A stretch of DNA of 64,000 nt from Desulfosarcina widdelii (lineage in GTDB: Bacteria > Desulfobacterota > Desulfobacteria > Desulfobacterales > Desulfosarcinaceae). A program made the position numbers and the translations under genes. The notes under the pieces are model-generated. The model saw only the letters and a list, made by a program, of their open reading frames with translations, was not told the origin of the DNA and searched no databases. Each line of letters opens with the position of its first letter. Within the stretch, counting starts at the first letter, position 1. Positions 46,489 through 54,832 of this stretch are shown here, piece by piece. Location of the stretch: assembly GCF_009688965.1 (NCBI RefSeq), contig NZ_AP021875.1, forward strand, positions 4,278,001 to 4,342,000. The letters run 5' to 3'.

Positions 46489-46568
46489 TTCGTGCCATGC
46501 AGAACTGGCCAGATCACCCGAACCTGGAGAAGCTGCCGTTTAGTCGATTTTTTCCTTCACCGTATCCT

Positions 46569-47336
46569 TTATCCTTTGGCCGCAATCAGAGCCGCGCCGA
46601 TGGCGCCGTTTTCCTGGGCATGGGCGGAAACGCGCACCGGACAACCGGCCTTTTTCTCCAGCGCCTTCACCACGCCGATATTTCTGGCCACCCCGCCGGT
46701 CATCATCAGCGGTTCGACGATCCCCACCCGCTTGGCCATGGCCACGACCCGGGCAGCGATGGAGTCGTGGATACCGGCAATGATGTTCTCGCGGGGTTCG
46801 CCCCGGGCGATGAGGGAGATCACTTCGGATTCGGCAAAGACGGTGCACAGGCTGCTGATGGCGGATGGCTGGTCGGCCTTCAGGGAAATCTCGCCGAAGG
46901 CGTCCAGGTCCACTTCCAGGGCCCGGGCCATCACTTCGAGGAAGCGGCCGGTACCGGCGGCACATTTGTCGTTCATGGCGAAATCCACCACCCGGCCGTT
47001 TTCGTCCAGAGCAATGGCCTTGCTGTCCTGCCCTCCGATGTCGATGACGCAGCGCACAGCCGGGTCCTGAAAATGGGCTCCGGCGGCATGGCAGGTGATT
47101 TCGGTCACGGCCCTGTCGGCCAGGTCGACACTGTTGCGACCGTAACCGGTGGCCACGATTCGGTCAACCGCATCGTCGCGGATGTCCAACACTTTCAGCA
47201 GTTCCTTGAAGATATTCTCTCCCGCATTGCGAGCATTGTAGCCGGTGAGGATCACCCGGCTGCCCACGAGCTGATTGTCTCTTACCAGAGCGGCTTTGGC
47301 GCTGATGGAGCCCACATCGATGCCGACGGTGATCAT
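46569..47336 (-). CDS. 2-hydroxyacyl-CoA dehydratase / benzoyl-CoA reductase activase
   Basis: This 255-aa ASKHA-fold ATPase has the phosphate-1 loop VGIDVGSISAKAAL and VIDIGGQDSKAI. The cluster motif CAAGTGRFLEVMA provides one of two [4Fe-4S] cysteines; the second is in SSLCTVFAESEV. The homodimer hydrolyses ATP to drive an electron into the dehydratase/reductase subunits. The ATG at 47336 overlaps the stop of the preceding subunit gene (ATGA). The frame open to 47759 upstream is not used. Confidence 0.93.
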   Translation of the reverse strand: MITVGIDVGSISAKAALVRDNQLVGSRVILTGYNARNAGENIFKELLKVLDIRDDAVDRIVATGYGRNSVDLADRAVTEITCHAAGAHFQDPAVRCVIDIGGQDSKAIALDENGRVVDFAMNDKCAAGTGRFLEVMARALEVDLDAFGEISLKADQPSAISSLCTVFAESEVISLIARGEPRENIIAGIHDSIAARVVAMAKRVGIVEPLMMTGGVARNIGVVKALEKKAGCPVRVSAHAQENGAIGAALIAAKG

Positions 47337-48568
47337 TGAATTATCTCCATAAACGCATCGATGCGAGTCCCAATCTGGCTTTCCGAAAAATTGCGGGCAT
47401 CGGTCATATCCGATTCGATCACCAGCGAGGGAATGCCGCACTTTTCCCTGACGATGCGCTGGATGTCGTACTGACCCAGGCTGTAAGGCTTGCAGCTGCG
47501 GTTGGAATGCATCACCAGTCCGTCGACCCCGTATTTGTTTACCATGTCCACCACCATGTCCGCCATTTGATCGGTGCCGATGTTGATGTAGATTCGCGCG
47601 TAGCCGGCGGCCATGGAACCCAGGAAATCCTTTTCGTCCAGATACTGGAGGGTGCCGCACCAGGAGGAGGTATAGGTGTCTGCCACCAGGCAGGCGCCGT
47701 GGGCTGCGAACTTCTCGGACAGCCAGCGGGTGCGGTACCACACCGGCAGGTTGTCCCACAGCAGGCGGTAGCGCTCGCCGGCTACGGCGGCGATGCCCTC
47801 GGCAACCCGTGTTTTCATCTCATCGAGCAACTCGGTGTAGTAATCGACCACCGTTTGGGTGCCGCGCAGGGTGACGATCAGGGCCAGGTGGAAAAAGGCA
47901 TCGAAAGCGCTCATGGGCGCCGGCCGGTTCACGGTGGTATCCAGCACCTGCTGCCAGAGCTCCTGCCCCTTTATGGAAAGACGGCCGACCTCCATCATTC
48001 GGTCGTAGTCAAAGGGTTTGCCGCAGTGGGTTTCCAGAAAGGCGATGTACTCGTCCAACTGCGTCCGCACGTAATCGTGAACCGTTTGGGTGTAATCGGT
48101 GTGAATGAAGGGGGTGTCCAGGATGAACAGGGGAACCTTGAAATAGCGGGCCTGAACCTCGTACCACTTGAGCACCGTTCCGCAGATGTTGTTGCAGCAG
48201 ATCAGCATGTCCGGTCGGGGCAGTCCGCCGATGGGCCCGCCATCGACGGTGGCGCAGGCGATGTCGGCCCGGGCGTAGGAGCACAGGTCGCTGGCATAGC
48301 CCATGGCCTCGGCCTTTTCACAAAGATCCACGCCCATCTTGGATGCGCCGATCATGGCGCCGTGGTTTTCCGGATAAACCGGAATCACGTCCATGGCGAT
48401 GAGTGGCTCCACCGGCCCGCCGCTGGTGATCCAGGCCACTTTCTTGTTGTTCTGCTGTGCGGTTTTGGCGTCAATGTAGTAGTCGGTCATGATGGCTTTC
48501 ATGCGCTTGACCGACTTGATCTTGCGTTTCTCTTTTTCAGGGTCGATGGGCTTTTCGGGATCGCTCAT
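47333..48568 (-). CDS. BcrB/BadE-like subunit of 2-hydroxyacyl-CoA dehydratase family enzyme
   Basis: The 411-aa product is in the HgdB/BcrB family. The N-terminal VAWITSGGPVEPLIAMDVIP, YPENHGAMIGASKMGVDLCE and the LICCNNICGTVLKWYEV segment hold cysteines that ligate the active-site [4Fe-4S] cluster. Sequence flavour is closer to BcrB/BadE of benzoyl-CoA reductase than to HgdB. The two-subunit plus single-activase operon looks like a 2-hydroxyacyl-CoA dehydratase, so the substrate could be aromatic or aliphatic. The next gene overlaps it by 4 nt. Confidence 0.88.
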   Translation of the reverse strand: MSDPEKPIDPEKEKRKIKSVKRMKAIMTDYYIDAKTAQQNNKKVAWITSGGPVEPLIAMDVIPVYPENHGAMIGASKMGVDLCEKAEAMGYASDLCSYARADIACATVDGGPIGGLPRPDMLICCNNICGTVLKWYEVQARYFKVPLFILDTPFIHTDYTQTVHDYVRTQLDEYIAFLETHCGKPFDYDRMMEVGRLSIKGQELWQQVLDTTVNRPAPMSAFDAFFHLALIVTLRGTQTVVDYYTELLDEMKTRVAEGIAAVAGERYRLLWDNLPVWYRTRWLSEKFAAHGACLVADTYTSSWCGTLQYLDEKDFLGSMAAGYARIYINIGTDQMADMVVDMVNKYGVDGLVMHSNRSCKPYSLGQYDIQRIVREKCGIPSLVIESDMTDARNFSESQIGTRIDAFMEIIQ

Positions 48569-48585
48569 TGCGTTCTCCTGTATAC

Positions 48586-49701
48586 TTAAAGCATCTCAAC
48601 AAACGCCTCACACCTTGTTTGAAGCTGCCCCCGGGAAACATTCTGCTCCTCCAGTTCCACCAGCAGGCTGGGAATGCCGGCGTCATCGAGCATGGCTTTG
48701 AGGTAGGGGTAGTCGAAGGCATGCGGGTCGCAGAACTTGAGGAAAATAAAAATGACCCCGTCGGCCTGCTCTTTTTTAGCCAGGCGAACCAGTTCGTCAC
48801 CCCGACTGGTGATGCCGGTATGCTTGGCCGGGCAGATGGCCCGTTGGGCGTACCGTTCTGAAATGGCGGCGATGGGGTCACCGGCGGCATCGATCTGGCC
48901 GGTCAACCCCCGTGATCCGGTACACAGGTCGTCGGCAACGACCCATCCGCCGGCAGCTTCGACGATGCTATACACGTCAGGCAGATTGCAAACCCCGCCG
49001 GACAAAAAAATGCGCTTGCCGGTAGATGGGCCTGGATCCTGCCCTTCCAGATGCTCCACCACCCGTGTCAGGCATTCCAGAAATTCCTGGCGCGCCATGA
49101 CCATGGATGCCCGCACGATGGCATGCACGTCGCTGCCCGAAACGATACCCGGCCGTTCGGACCGCAGCTCGTACAACCGCTGCATGGGCCTGCGAATGTC
49201 ATTGTACACATCGATGGCCCGATGCAGATCGGCATCGGTGATGGATCGGTCCAGCAGCGACGCCAGTTGGGTGCGCGCATTGCCAAGGACCTGGGTCATG
49301 TATTGCCGGGCGCTGTCGGTATTGAGTTTCACAGGCAGCACCACGTCCAGGTGAAAACCGGTTGGCGCGTTCATGCGCCATATGTCCGAGAGGCGCTGAA
49401 TGGAATCGCAGGTGTGAGGAAAGATAGCGCCGTCGAGAAAATCGAGCCGCCCTTCCAGAGCGTCCGCCAATGCACCGCGCACCAGGCTGCAGCTGTAGGA
49501 CTGGAGGTGGGCGTCGGCGCTCGAGGTCCCGCCGCTCCCGCCGACAACACGAAAAGCCAGCGCCCCTCCGGCCAGGATCAGTTCCTCGGGAGCGTATGAG
49601 CAAAAGGTGCCGACGACCTTGCCGCCGGTTTCTGCCTTCCATTGGCGTGCGGTTTTTCCGGGATCGGCGGCAACGGCTTTCAGGACGGCCAAATCTTTCA
49701 T
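48586..49701 (-). CDS. BcrC/HgdB-like subunit of 2-hydroxyacyl-CoA dehydratase family enzyme
   Basis: This 371-aa partner subunit begins with the family's typical helical segment. It has TFCSYAPEELILAGGALAFR, then FPHTCDSIQRLSDIW near residue 95 and FLKFCDPHAFDYPYLKAMLD near residue 325, providing cluster cysteines. It is the first gene of the operon, followed by the BcrB-like and activase genes. An adjacent TetR gene is divergently transcribed and may control it. Confidence 0.88.
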   Translation of the reverse strand: MKDLAVLKAVAADPGKTARQWKAETGGKVVGTFCSYAPEELILAGGALAFRVVGGSGGTSSADAHLQSYSCSLVRGALADALEGRLDFLDGAIFPHTCDSIQRLSDIWRMNAPTGFHLDVVLPVKLNTDSARQYMTQVLGNARTQLASLLDRSITDADLHRAIDVYNDIRRPMQRLYELRSERPGIVSGSDVHAIVRASMVMARQEFLECLTRVVEHLEGQDPGPSTGKRIFLSGGVCNLPDVYSIVEAAGGWVVADDLCTGSRGLTGQIDAAGDPIAAISERYAQRAICPAKHTGITSRGDELVRLAKKEQADGVIFIFLKFCDPHAFDYPYLKAMLDDAGIPSLLVELEEQNVSRGQLQTRCEAFVEML

Positions 49702-49856
49702 TCCAATTCTCCCGAATGTGTCATTTTGGTTCTGTTGTACCGAAAAAGATCGGACTCAGGTCGTCAATGTGTTTATTGTTTTTTTTATCGAACGGCGGTC
49801 GGCATGTCAACCGATAGTTGCAAAACGACCGGGATAATGATACCCGAATAGATGTC

Positions 49857-50486
49857 ATGGCGAAACGAGACACATTGAACAAACTCAAGCAGCAGGAACG
49901 GCAAATCCGAGAGGATTTGATCATCGATGCCGCCCGGACCGTATTCGGTACCAAAACCTACGACCAGGTCAGCATGAACGAGATCGCCAAAGCGGCCGGG
50001 ATTGCCAAGTCTTCCATCTACACCTATTTTCCCAATCAGGAAGCCCTGTTCGTGGAAACCGCCTTCCGGGACACCGAAAAGTTTATCGCGTCCCTCCAGC
50101 GGCGGGTACAGCAGGCGGATGGACTTTCCCTGAAGGCTTTCATCGACGACTACCTGGACTACAACGTGGAACACGATGCCCACTGGCGCATGATCACCCA
50201 TTTCGCCCTGCACGGAAACATCGGCAAAGCCTCGGCCCAAAAACTCAATCGCCTGTCCGTCGAGGTCATGGACCTGCTTGAAACCGTTCTGGAAAAAATC
50301 GGCTGCCGGGAGGACAACCGGCTTCTGGCCCATACTCTGTTCGCCGCCCTGAGCGGCATCATGATCAGTTTTCGCAAGTATCCGGGACGCACCGAAACCG
50401 AACGAATCGCCCACATGAAACGCATCGCCGGCATGGTGGAGCGGATGCTGACGACGTTTATCGAACCCAAGGCAACAACGGAATAA
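49857..50486 (+). CDS. TetR/AcrR family regulator
   Basis: The 209-aa protein has the TetR helix-turn-helix near residues 20-60 with MNEIAKAAGIAKSSIYTYFP. A C-terminal effector domain follows. It is divergently oriented from the BcrC/BcrB/activase operon, 156 nt apart, which is the usual position of a local repressor. The ATG at 49857 (MAKRDTLN) is chosen over TTG at 49818; the ribosome binding site is weak. Confidence 0.88.
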   Translation: MAKRDTLNKLKQQERQIREDLIIDAARTVFGTKTYDQVSMNEIAKAAGIAKSSIYTYFPNQEALFVETAFRDTEKFIASLQRRVQQADGLSLKAFIDDYLDYNVEHDAHWRMITHFALHGNIGKASAQKLNRLSVEVMDLLETVLEKIGCREDNRLLAHTLFAALSGIMISFRKYPGRTETERIAHMKRIAGMVERMLTTFIEPKATTE

Positions 50487-50509
50487 ATCAGTTTTTTAAG
50501 GAGGCGCTT

Positions 50510-50578
50510 ATGCTGGAATCGGTTTCCTGGCTGTTCATTGGATTGGGTCTTAAACTGGCCTTGGCAAGGCGTAATTGA
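50510..50578 (+). pseudogene. Remnant: start plus C-terminal tail of a LysE-family gene
   Basis: Twenty-two codons from ATG 50510, preceded by a strong Shine-Dalgarno TTAAGGAGGCGCTT, end in WLFIGLGLKLALARRN. The tail resembles the last residues of the intact LysE protein just downstream (GLLFVALGIRLAFSQAH). The simplest reading is that an upstream paralogue has lost its middle by in-frame deletion. The TGA lies one base before the start of the intact gene. It may now act as a translational leader peptide. Confidence 0.45.
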
Positions 50579-50579
50579 A

Positions 50580-51215
50580 ATGTTTGGTATTCACGATTTT
50601 CCGCTTTTTGTGTTCTCCTGCATCCTGCTCAACATCACTCCCGGGCAGGACACCATGTACATTGTCGGCCGCAGCATGGCCCAGGGCCGGCAGGCCGGGA
50701 TCATGTCGGTTCTGGGAATCATGACTGGTGTGCTGGTTCACACCCTGCTGGCGGCCCTGGGCCTGTCGGTGATCCTGGCCACCTCGTCCCTGGCCTTTAC
50801 CGTCGTCAAGATTGCCGGGGCTGCCTATCTGATCTGGATCGGCATCAGCTTCATGACGGCTCGTACGGACCCTCAGCAAGCCTCCGATGCGCCTGCCACG
50901 CCGCTGGATACCTGGAAAATATACAAGCAGGGTGTACTCACCAATGTACTCAACCCCAAGGTGGCCCTGTTCTTTCTTTCTTTCCTGCCGCAATTCGTTT
51001 CTCCCGGAATTCAGCCGATCTTCCTGCCGTTTCTGGTACTGGGCTTGGTTCTTTTCACCACAGGCAGCATCTGGTGCCTGGTCCTGGCCATCGGCGCCGC
51101 CTGGTTGTCGGAACGCTTTCGCCAATATCGTTCCGCCGGCGGTTTATTGAAAAAATGCACCGGCCTTTTGTTTGTGGCCCTGGGCATCCGCCTGGCATTT
51201 TCACAGGCCCATTAA
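50580..51215 (+). CDS. LysE/RhtB family amino-acid exporter
   Basis: The 211-aa inner-membrane protein has six hydrophobic segments. The LysE signature NITPGQDTMYIVGRSMAQGR is near residue 20, LIWIGISFMTA is near 80, and NPKVALFFLSFLPQFV is near 125. The family exports amino acids such as lysine, homoserine or threonine. The start ATG at 50580 is one base after the stop of the short upstream frame, so translation is likely coupled to it. Confidence 0.93.
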   Translation: MFGIHDFPLFVFSCILLNITPGQDTMYIVGRSMAQGRQAGIMSVLGIMTGVLVHTLLAALGLSVILATSSLAFTVVKIAGAAYLIWIGISFMTARTDPQQASDAPATPLDTWKIYKQGVLTNVLNPKVALFFLSFLPQFVSPGIQPIFLPFLVLGLVLFTTGSIWCLVLAIGAAWLSERFRQYRSAGGLLKKCTGLLFVALGIRLAFSQAH

Positions 51216-51253
51216 CCGGGCCGCAAAAAGATCCGTTTTCATCGAATACGTTT

Positions 51254-52081
51254 ATGGAGAAAGACAATTTGACGACACCAGACACATTGTTTGCAACACT
51301 TTTAGAAACCATTGCCGAAGAAAAAGATTCTCATTCTCTGCTGCTGTCCCCGGACTGGATGCAGGGCCGGGCCGGATTCGGCGGGCTGGTAGGTGCCCTG
51401 GCGCTCAAAGCCATGCGCGGCCACGTGGCCCCGACGCGTAAGGTGCGCAGCCTGCTGATCGCTTTCGTGGGTCCGGTGGGACCGGAAGAATTTACCATTC
51501 ACGTTAAAGTGCTGCGGGCAGGAAAATCCGTCACCCAGGTGGAGGCCAAACTGATTCAGAAGGACCAGGTCTGCTGCACGGCATTAGGAAGCTTCGGGGA
51601 GGATCGGGACTCCGTCATCCGCATCCATCCGGCGGCCTGCCCTGCCATGCCCCCGCCAAACGAGGCCATGGAACTGCCCTACATCGAAGGCCTCACACCG
51701 GTCTTCACCCGCCATTTTACTTACCGGTGGGCGCTGGGAGAACTTCCGTTTTCCGGCCAGGGCGGCAGGGAAATCGGAGGGTGGATCCAGTTTCGCGAGC
51801 CCATCGACTGCCTCACCGAAGAGTGGCTGGTGGCCCTGGCCGATGCCTGGCCCACACCGGTTATGGGAATGTTGTCAGCCCCGGCGACGGCCAGCACCGT
51901 GACCTGGGAACTGGGGTTCGTTCATTTGGACCGGGACACCTGCACCCAAAACGATTGGTGGGGGTACCACTGTGCGGCCGATTGCGCGGAGCGGGGCTAC
52001 GTGCACGAACGGGCGGCCATCTGGGATCCGGAGGGGCGCCTGGCGGCATATAGCCGGCAAACGACTACTGTTTTCGCTTAG
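51254..52081 (+). CDS. Acyl-CoA thioesterase-like protein (double hotdog)
   Basis: The 275-aa protein is of the TesB/4HBT_3-like double-hotdog type. It has the GRAGFGGLVGALALKAM segment that opens many thioesterase family proteins and a second half ending in DRDTCTQNDWWGYH. It lacks a recognisable export signal. The start at 51254 follows TCGAATACGTTT; the longer frame overlaps the LysE gene and is rejected. Probably hydrolyses acyl-CoA esters; chain length unknown. Convergent with the next gene (stop codons overlap). Confidence 0.8.
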   Translation: MEKDNLTTPDTLFATLLETIAEEKDSHSLLLSPDWMQGRAGFGGLVGALALKAMRGHVAPTRKVRSLLIAFVGPVGPEEFTIHVKVLRAGKSVTQVEAKLIQKDQVCCTALGSFGEDRDSVIRIHPAACPAMPPPNEAMELPYIEGLTPVFTRHFTYRWALGELPFSGQGGREIGGWIQFREPIDCLTEEWLVALADAWPTPVMGMLSAPATASTVTWELGFVHLDRDTCTQNDWWGYHCAADCAERGYVHERAAIWDPEGRLAAYSRQTTTVFA

Positions 52082-52890
52082 TTTTCGACAAATCCATGCC
52101 GCAGGGCCAACTTCTGAAACATCAGGGCCATGCCTGCGCCCAGTGAGAAGACGGAGCCGATATCCAGGTTGCGGTCGGCCGTTTGATCGAAAAAAACGTT
52201 GAGGCTGGATCCGATCCCTTCGTCGGGACGCCAGTAGCAGATCATGACGGGTACTTTAGGCAGGGGATGCAGCACCACGGAGATATCCGACTGAAACTGG
52301 CGTTCCACCTGCCGGCCGGAAAAGAGGTGCACGATGTCATCGAAGAGATCGGTGTAGATGTCTGCCACGCGCTGCATGGCCTCTTCGCAGCGTTTCTGGA
52401 ACAAGGGATAGCGATCCTTGCCGTTTTTCAATTCCCGGAAGGAAACCCATTGGCCGATAGGCGTGACGCCTTCGCCGTTGAGAACGTAATCGAAAAAAGG
52501 CGCCGCCAACCAGGGGTTGACGTGAATGTCAGACATCAGGTTGCCCTGCGCGTCCACACTGAAATCCTTGCCGAGGATTTTGAGAATCAGGCGACCGTTT
52601 TCGAACCGCCCGCCGGCTCTCTCTGTCGCGGCTGCCAGATCTATTTTTCGGATCTTTTGCTTCATGGCTTCCAGATGTGCTTCGCGGTTCTCTTCGATGG
52701 AAGGGCCGCCAGACGGAGATCCTGAAAACTGTTCGATTTCGGAAGGCGTCAATTTGGGGCACTCATCGACTGTACGGTGCCCTTGAAAAACTGCGCCGGC
52801 AAACGCCAGGCAGGTCTTCTCTCCACACTCCCGGCAGTTTGATTTGTCCAGTAGTCGAAAGATTTCCATGGCATTTTTGGGTGCGGGCAT
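52078..52890 (-). CDS. Fe-S cluster domain plus DUF3786 protein
   Basis: The 270-aa protein has an N-terminal 4Fe-4S-type motif NCRECGEKTCLAFAG (cysteines at about 19, 22, 27) and another Cys in VDECPKL. A DUF3786 region (about residues 85-265) follows. DUF3786 proteins occur mainly in anaerobes and are linked to corrinoid/Fe-S redox proteins. It has no membrane segment or signal. The two converging stop codons share bases. Confidence 0.8.
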   Translation of the reverse strand: MPAPKNAMEIFRLLDKSNCRECGEKTCLAFAGAVFQGHRTVDECPKLTPSEIEQFSGSPSGGPSIEENREAHLEAMKQKIRKIDLAAATERAGGRFENGRLILKILGKDFSVDAQGNLMSDIHVNPWLAAPFFDYVLNGEGVTPIGQWVSFRELKNGKDRYPLFQKRCEEAMQRVADIYTDLFDDIVHLFSGRQVERQFQSDISVVLHPLPKVPVMICYWRPDEGIGSSLNVFFDQTADRNLDIGSVFSLGAGMALMFQKLALRHGFVEN

Positions 52891-53013
52891 GGGGTGCTCC
52901 TCTTTTTCCTTTCCAGATGTTTGCCGGTTGACGAAATCATACTATAATGGCATTTTTCAGGTTGTCATCCATACAAGCGATTGAATTACCATCCTAATTC
53001 AGGGGAATTGGAC

Positions 53014-53895
53014 ATGAATGTTTGCGTAGAAGGCAATGTTCTTGAAGAATTGCTCAAACTGCTCAAACTGGAAAAAATTGAGGAGAACATCTTCCGGGGT
53101 CAGAGTCAGGACCTGGGTTTTGGCAATGTGTTCGGTGGCCAGGTGCTGGGTCAAGCTCTGTCGGCCGCGTCCCAGACCGTGCCTGAGGGCCGGCTGGCCC
53201 ACAGCCTGCATGGGTATTTCATGCGCGCGGGTGATGCCACCAAACCCATCGTCTACACCGTGGACTGCATCCGGGACGGCAAAAGTTTCACCACCCGCCG
53301 GGTGGTGGCCGTGCAGAAAGGCCGGGCCATCTTCTCCATGTCGGCTTCGTTTCAGATCGACGAACCGGGCTTCGATCACCAGGATGGAATGCCCGAGGTA
53401 AAGGGACCGGAGGGACTGGAGCCGGAGATTGTCATGGCCCGCAAACTGGCCGACAGCATACCCGCGGGCATTCGAGAAAAAATTCTCTGTACCAAACCCA
53501 TCGAAATTCGCCACGTCGATCCAGTGAACCCTTTACAGCCGGAAAAAAAGCCGCCGGTGAGATATGTCTGGTTCCGGGCCATCGACACGCTGCCCGATGA
53601 CAAGGCGGTCAACCAGTACCTGCTGGCCTATGCCTCGGATTTCAACCTGGTGGGTACGGCCCTGTATCCTCACGCCCGCACCTTCTGGGACCCGCAGATG
53701 CAGACAGCCAGTCTGGACCATGCCATGTGGTTTTACCGTGATTTTCGCATGGACGACTGGATGCTTTACGCCATGCAAAGTCCCAGTGCCTCCCGGGCTC
53801 GGGGCCTGGCCATCGGTCGCATTTTCACCCATGACGGCCAGTTGGTGGCCACCGTTGCTCAAGAGGGCCTGGTGCGGTACCATCCAAAAAAATGA
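53014..53895 (+). CDS. tesB: Acyl-CoA thioesterase II (TesB family)
   Basis: This 293-aa double-hotdog thioesterase has the TesB opening FGNVFGGQVLGQALSAAS, then LHGYFMRAGDATKPIVYTVD. The second half contains DFNLVGTALYPH, ASLDHAMWFYRDFRMDDW and the Asp-Thr/Ser-Gln type end. It hydrolyses medium- and long-chain acyl-CoA to fatty acid and CoA in the cytoplasm. ATG at 53014 follows GGGGAATTGG; the longer TTG start is unlikely. Length matches E. coli TesB. Confidence 0.93.
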   Translation: MNVCVEGNVLEELLKLLKLEKIEENIFRGQSQDLGFGNVFGGQVLGQALSAASQTVPEGRLAHSLHGYFMRAGDATKPIVYTVDCIRDGKSFTTRRVVAVQKGRAIFSMSASFQIDEPGFDHQDGMPEVKGPEGLEPEIVMARKLADSIPAGIREKILCTKPIEIRHVDPVNPLQPEKKPPVRYVWFRAIDTLPDDKAVNQYLLAYASDFNLVGTALYPHARTFWDPQMQTASLDHAMWFYRDFRMDDWMLYAMQSPSASRARGLAIGRIFTHDGQLVATVAQEGLVRYHPKK

Positions 53896-54011
53896 AGCCG
53901 GTTAGCCGCCGGTTCCTTCCGATTCCCTGCGTGAAAGAAGAATCTCAATGGAACTTCACGTTTGCGGACTAAAAATCCAGTTGACACCGACAGCTTCAAT
54001 TTGAAATAAAC
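53896..54011 (+). promoter_or_regulatory. Promoter region upstream of the riboswitch
   Basis: TTGACA at 53981 with an AT-rich stretch about 17 nt downstream is the best -35 candidate for the cobalamin riboswitch transcript. The -10 is weak. Confidence 0.35.
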
Positions 54012-54204
54012 GAACCAGCAAGGTGCCCTATGTGGGGCGCAATAGGGAATCCCGTGAAACTCGGGAACGGTCCCGCCGCTGTAACCCTGTTTCGATTCTT
54101 TTCGAAACTTTTTTCGGCCTTGAGCGAGCCACTGCCTGATAATTTTTGGGTGGGAAGGCCGCCGGAAAAGTCGGGGGAGTCAGAAGACCTGCCTTGCCGC
54201 GATC
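54012..54204 (+). ncRNA. Cobalamin (adenosylcobalamin) riboswitch
   Basis: The conserved blocks of the B12 element occur in order. They are GGTGCC at the 5' end, CGCAATAGGGAATCCCGTGA, then GAACGGTCCCGCCGCTGTAA, GCCACTGCCTG, GGGAAGGC, and GAGTCAGAAGACCTGCC at the 3' end. It should fold in the mRNA leader and shut down expression when cobalamin is bound. A terminator hairpin 90 nt downstream is its likely expression platform. Confidence 0.93.
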
Positions 54205-54294
54205 ATCCCCGTGTTGCGGAGATTCAACCCATGGGATGAGAACAATTATTGCTCTGATCCTGTCGACCAGGGCAATGGGTGCCGAAAACGGGTG

Positions 54295-54334
54295 CAGCCT
54301 TTTGAATCCATGGATTCCAAAGGCTGTTTTGTTT
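54295..54334 (+). terminator. Riboswitch expression-platform terminator
   Basis: A near-perfect dyad (CAGCCTTTTGAATCCA / TGGATTCCAAAGGCTG, 15 of 16) is followed by TTTTGTTT. It lies between the cobalamin aptamer and the gene at 54405, as expected for transcriptional control by ligand. The arms meet directly, leaving only a small loop after fraying. Confidence 0.78.
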
Positions 54335-54404
54335 GGGCGCCATGCGGGACCGACCCCGGAGCGGGTAAAAAGCGATGCCCACCATTTTTAGAAAGGAGAT
54401 TACG

Positions 54405-54683
54405 ATGTCGAAAGTGTATCGCACCCAAGATTCAGGTAGTTCCGATGCCCCGGATTATGTCATTCGCGACGGGCGGTTTTACCGCACGATCCATCATCCG
54501 TCCGGATGGTCGGATACCGCCGATTATGAAATCCGCGGCGACGGCAAAGTCTACGCGCTGGAAACGGGTGTGGATCCCGGTGGCCAGCCAGCCGTTTATG
54601 AGTTCAGGGAGATCATGCTTTACCGCACTAATGCGCATCCGAAGGGCGCCGGTGAACGGCCGGAGTATTATATCTACGACTGA
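54405..54683 (+). CDS. Small internal-repeat protein under the cobalamin riboswitch
   Basis: The 92-aa product is not a recognised B12 synthesis or uptake protein. It consists of about three imperfect repeats of roughly 24 residues: DYVIRDGRFYRTIHHPSG, DYEIRGDGKVYALETGVDPG and VYEFREIMLYRTNAHPKGAG, ending YYIYD. They suggest small beta-hairpin repeats. No signal peptide, cysteine or membrane segment is seen. The ATG is preceded by GAAAGGAGATTACG. It is the only gene between the riboswitch terminator and a MITE-like repeat. Function unknown. Confidence 0.8.
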   Translation: MSKVYRTQDSGSSDAPDYVIRDGRFYRTIHHPSGWSDTADYEIRGDGKVYALETGVDPGGQPAVYEFREIMLYRTNAHPKGAGERPEYYIYD

Positions 54684-54686
54684 TTT

Positions 54687-54832
54687 TGATGGTTTCGCAA
54701 AAAGTCGAATTGGGTCGATTGATGTCATCCCCGCGAAGGCGGGGTATGGGCGAAAAATTTTTAGCCCATACGATCATTTAGGATTCCCGCCGCGGGAATG
54801 ACATGTCCGGTGACTTTTTGCGAGACTGTCAA
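54687..54832. repeat. MITE-like dispersed repeat, copy 3 (variant interior)
   Basis: The ends TGATGGTTTCGCAAAAAGTC and GACTTTTTGCGAGACTGTCA are inverted copies of each other. The interior differs from other copies (GTCATCCCCGCGAAGGCGGGG and TATGGGC ... GCCCATA). The right end supplies the stop codon of the M23 peptidase gene on the minus strand. Confidence 0.8.

Noticed and set aside
47336..48589. 417-codon open frame opposite the BcrB-like gene
   Set aside because: Complement of a clear coding sequence with conserved cysteines; no ribosome binding site or family.
54236..54391. Signal-peptide-like frame (MRTIIALILST...) after the riboswitch
   Set aside because: It runs straight through the terminator hairpin, has no ribosome binding site and loses hydrophobic character after 11 residues; could be the last trace of a lost gene but cannot be supported.
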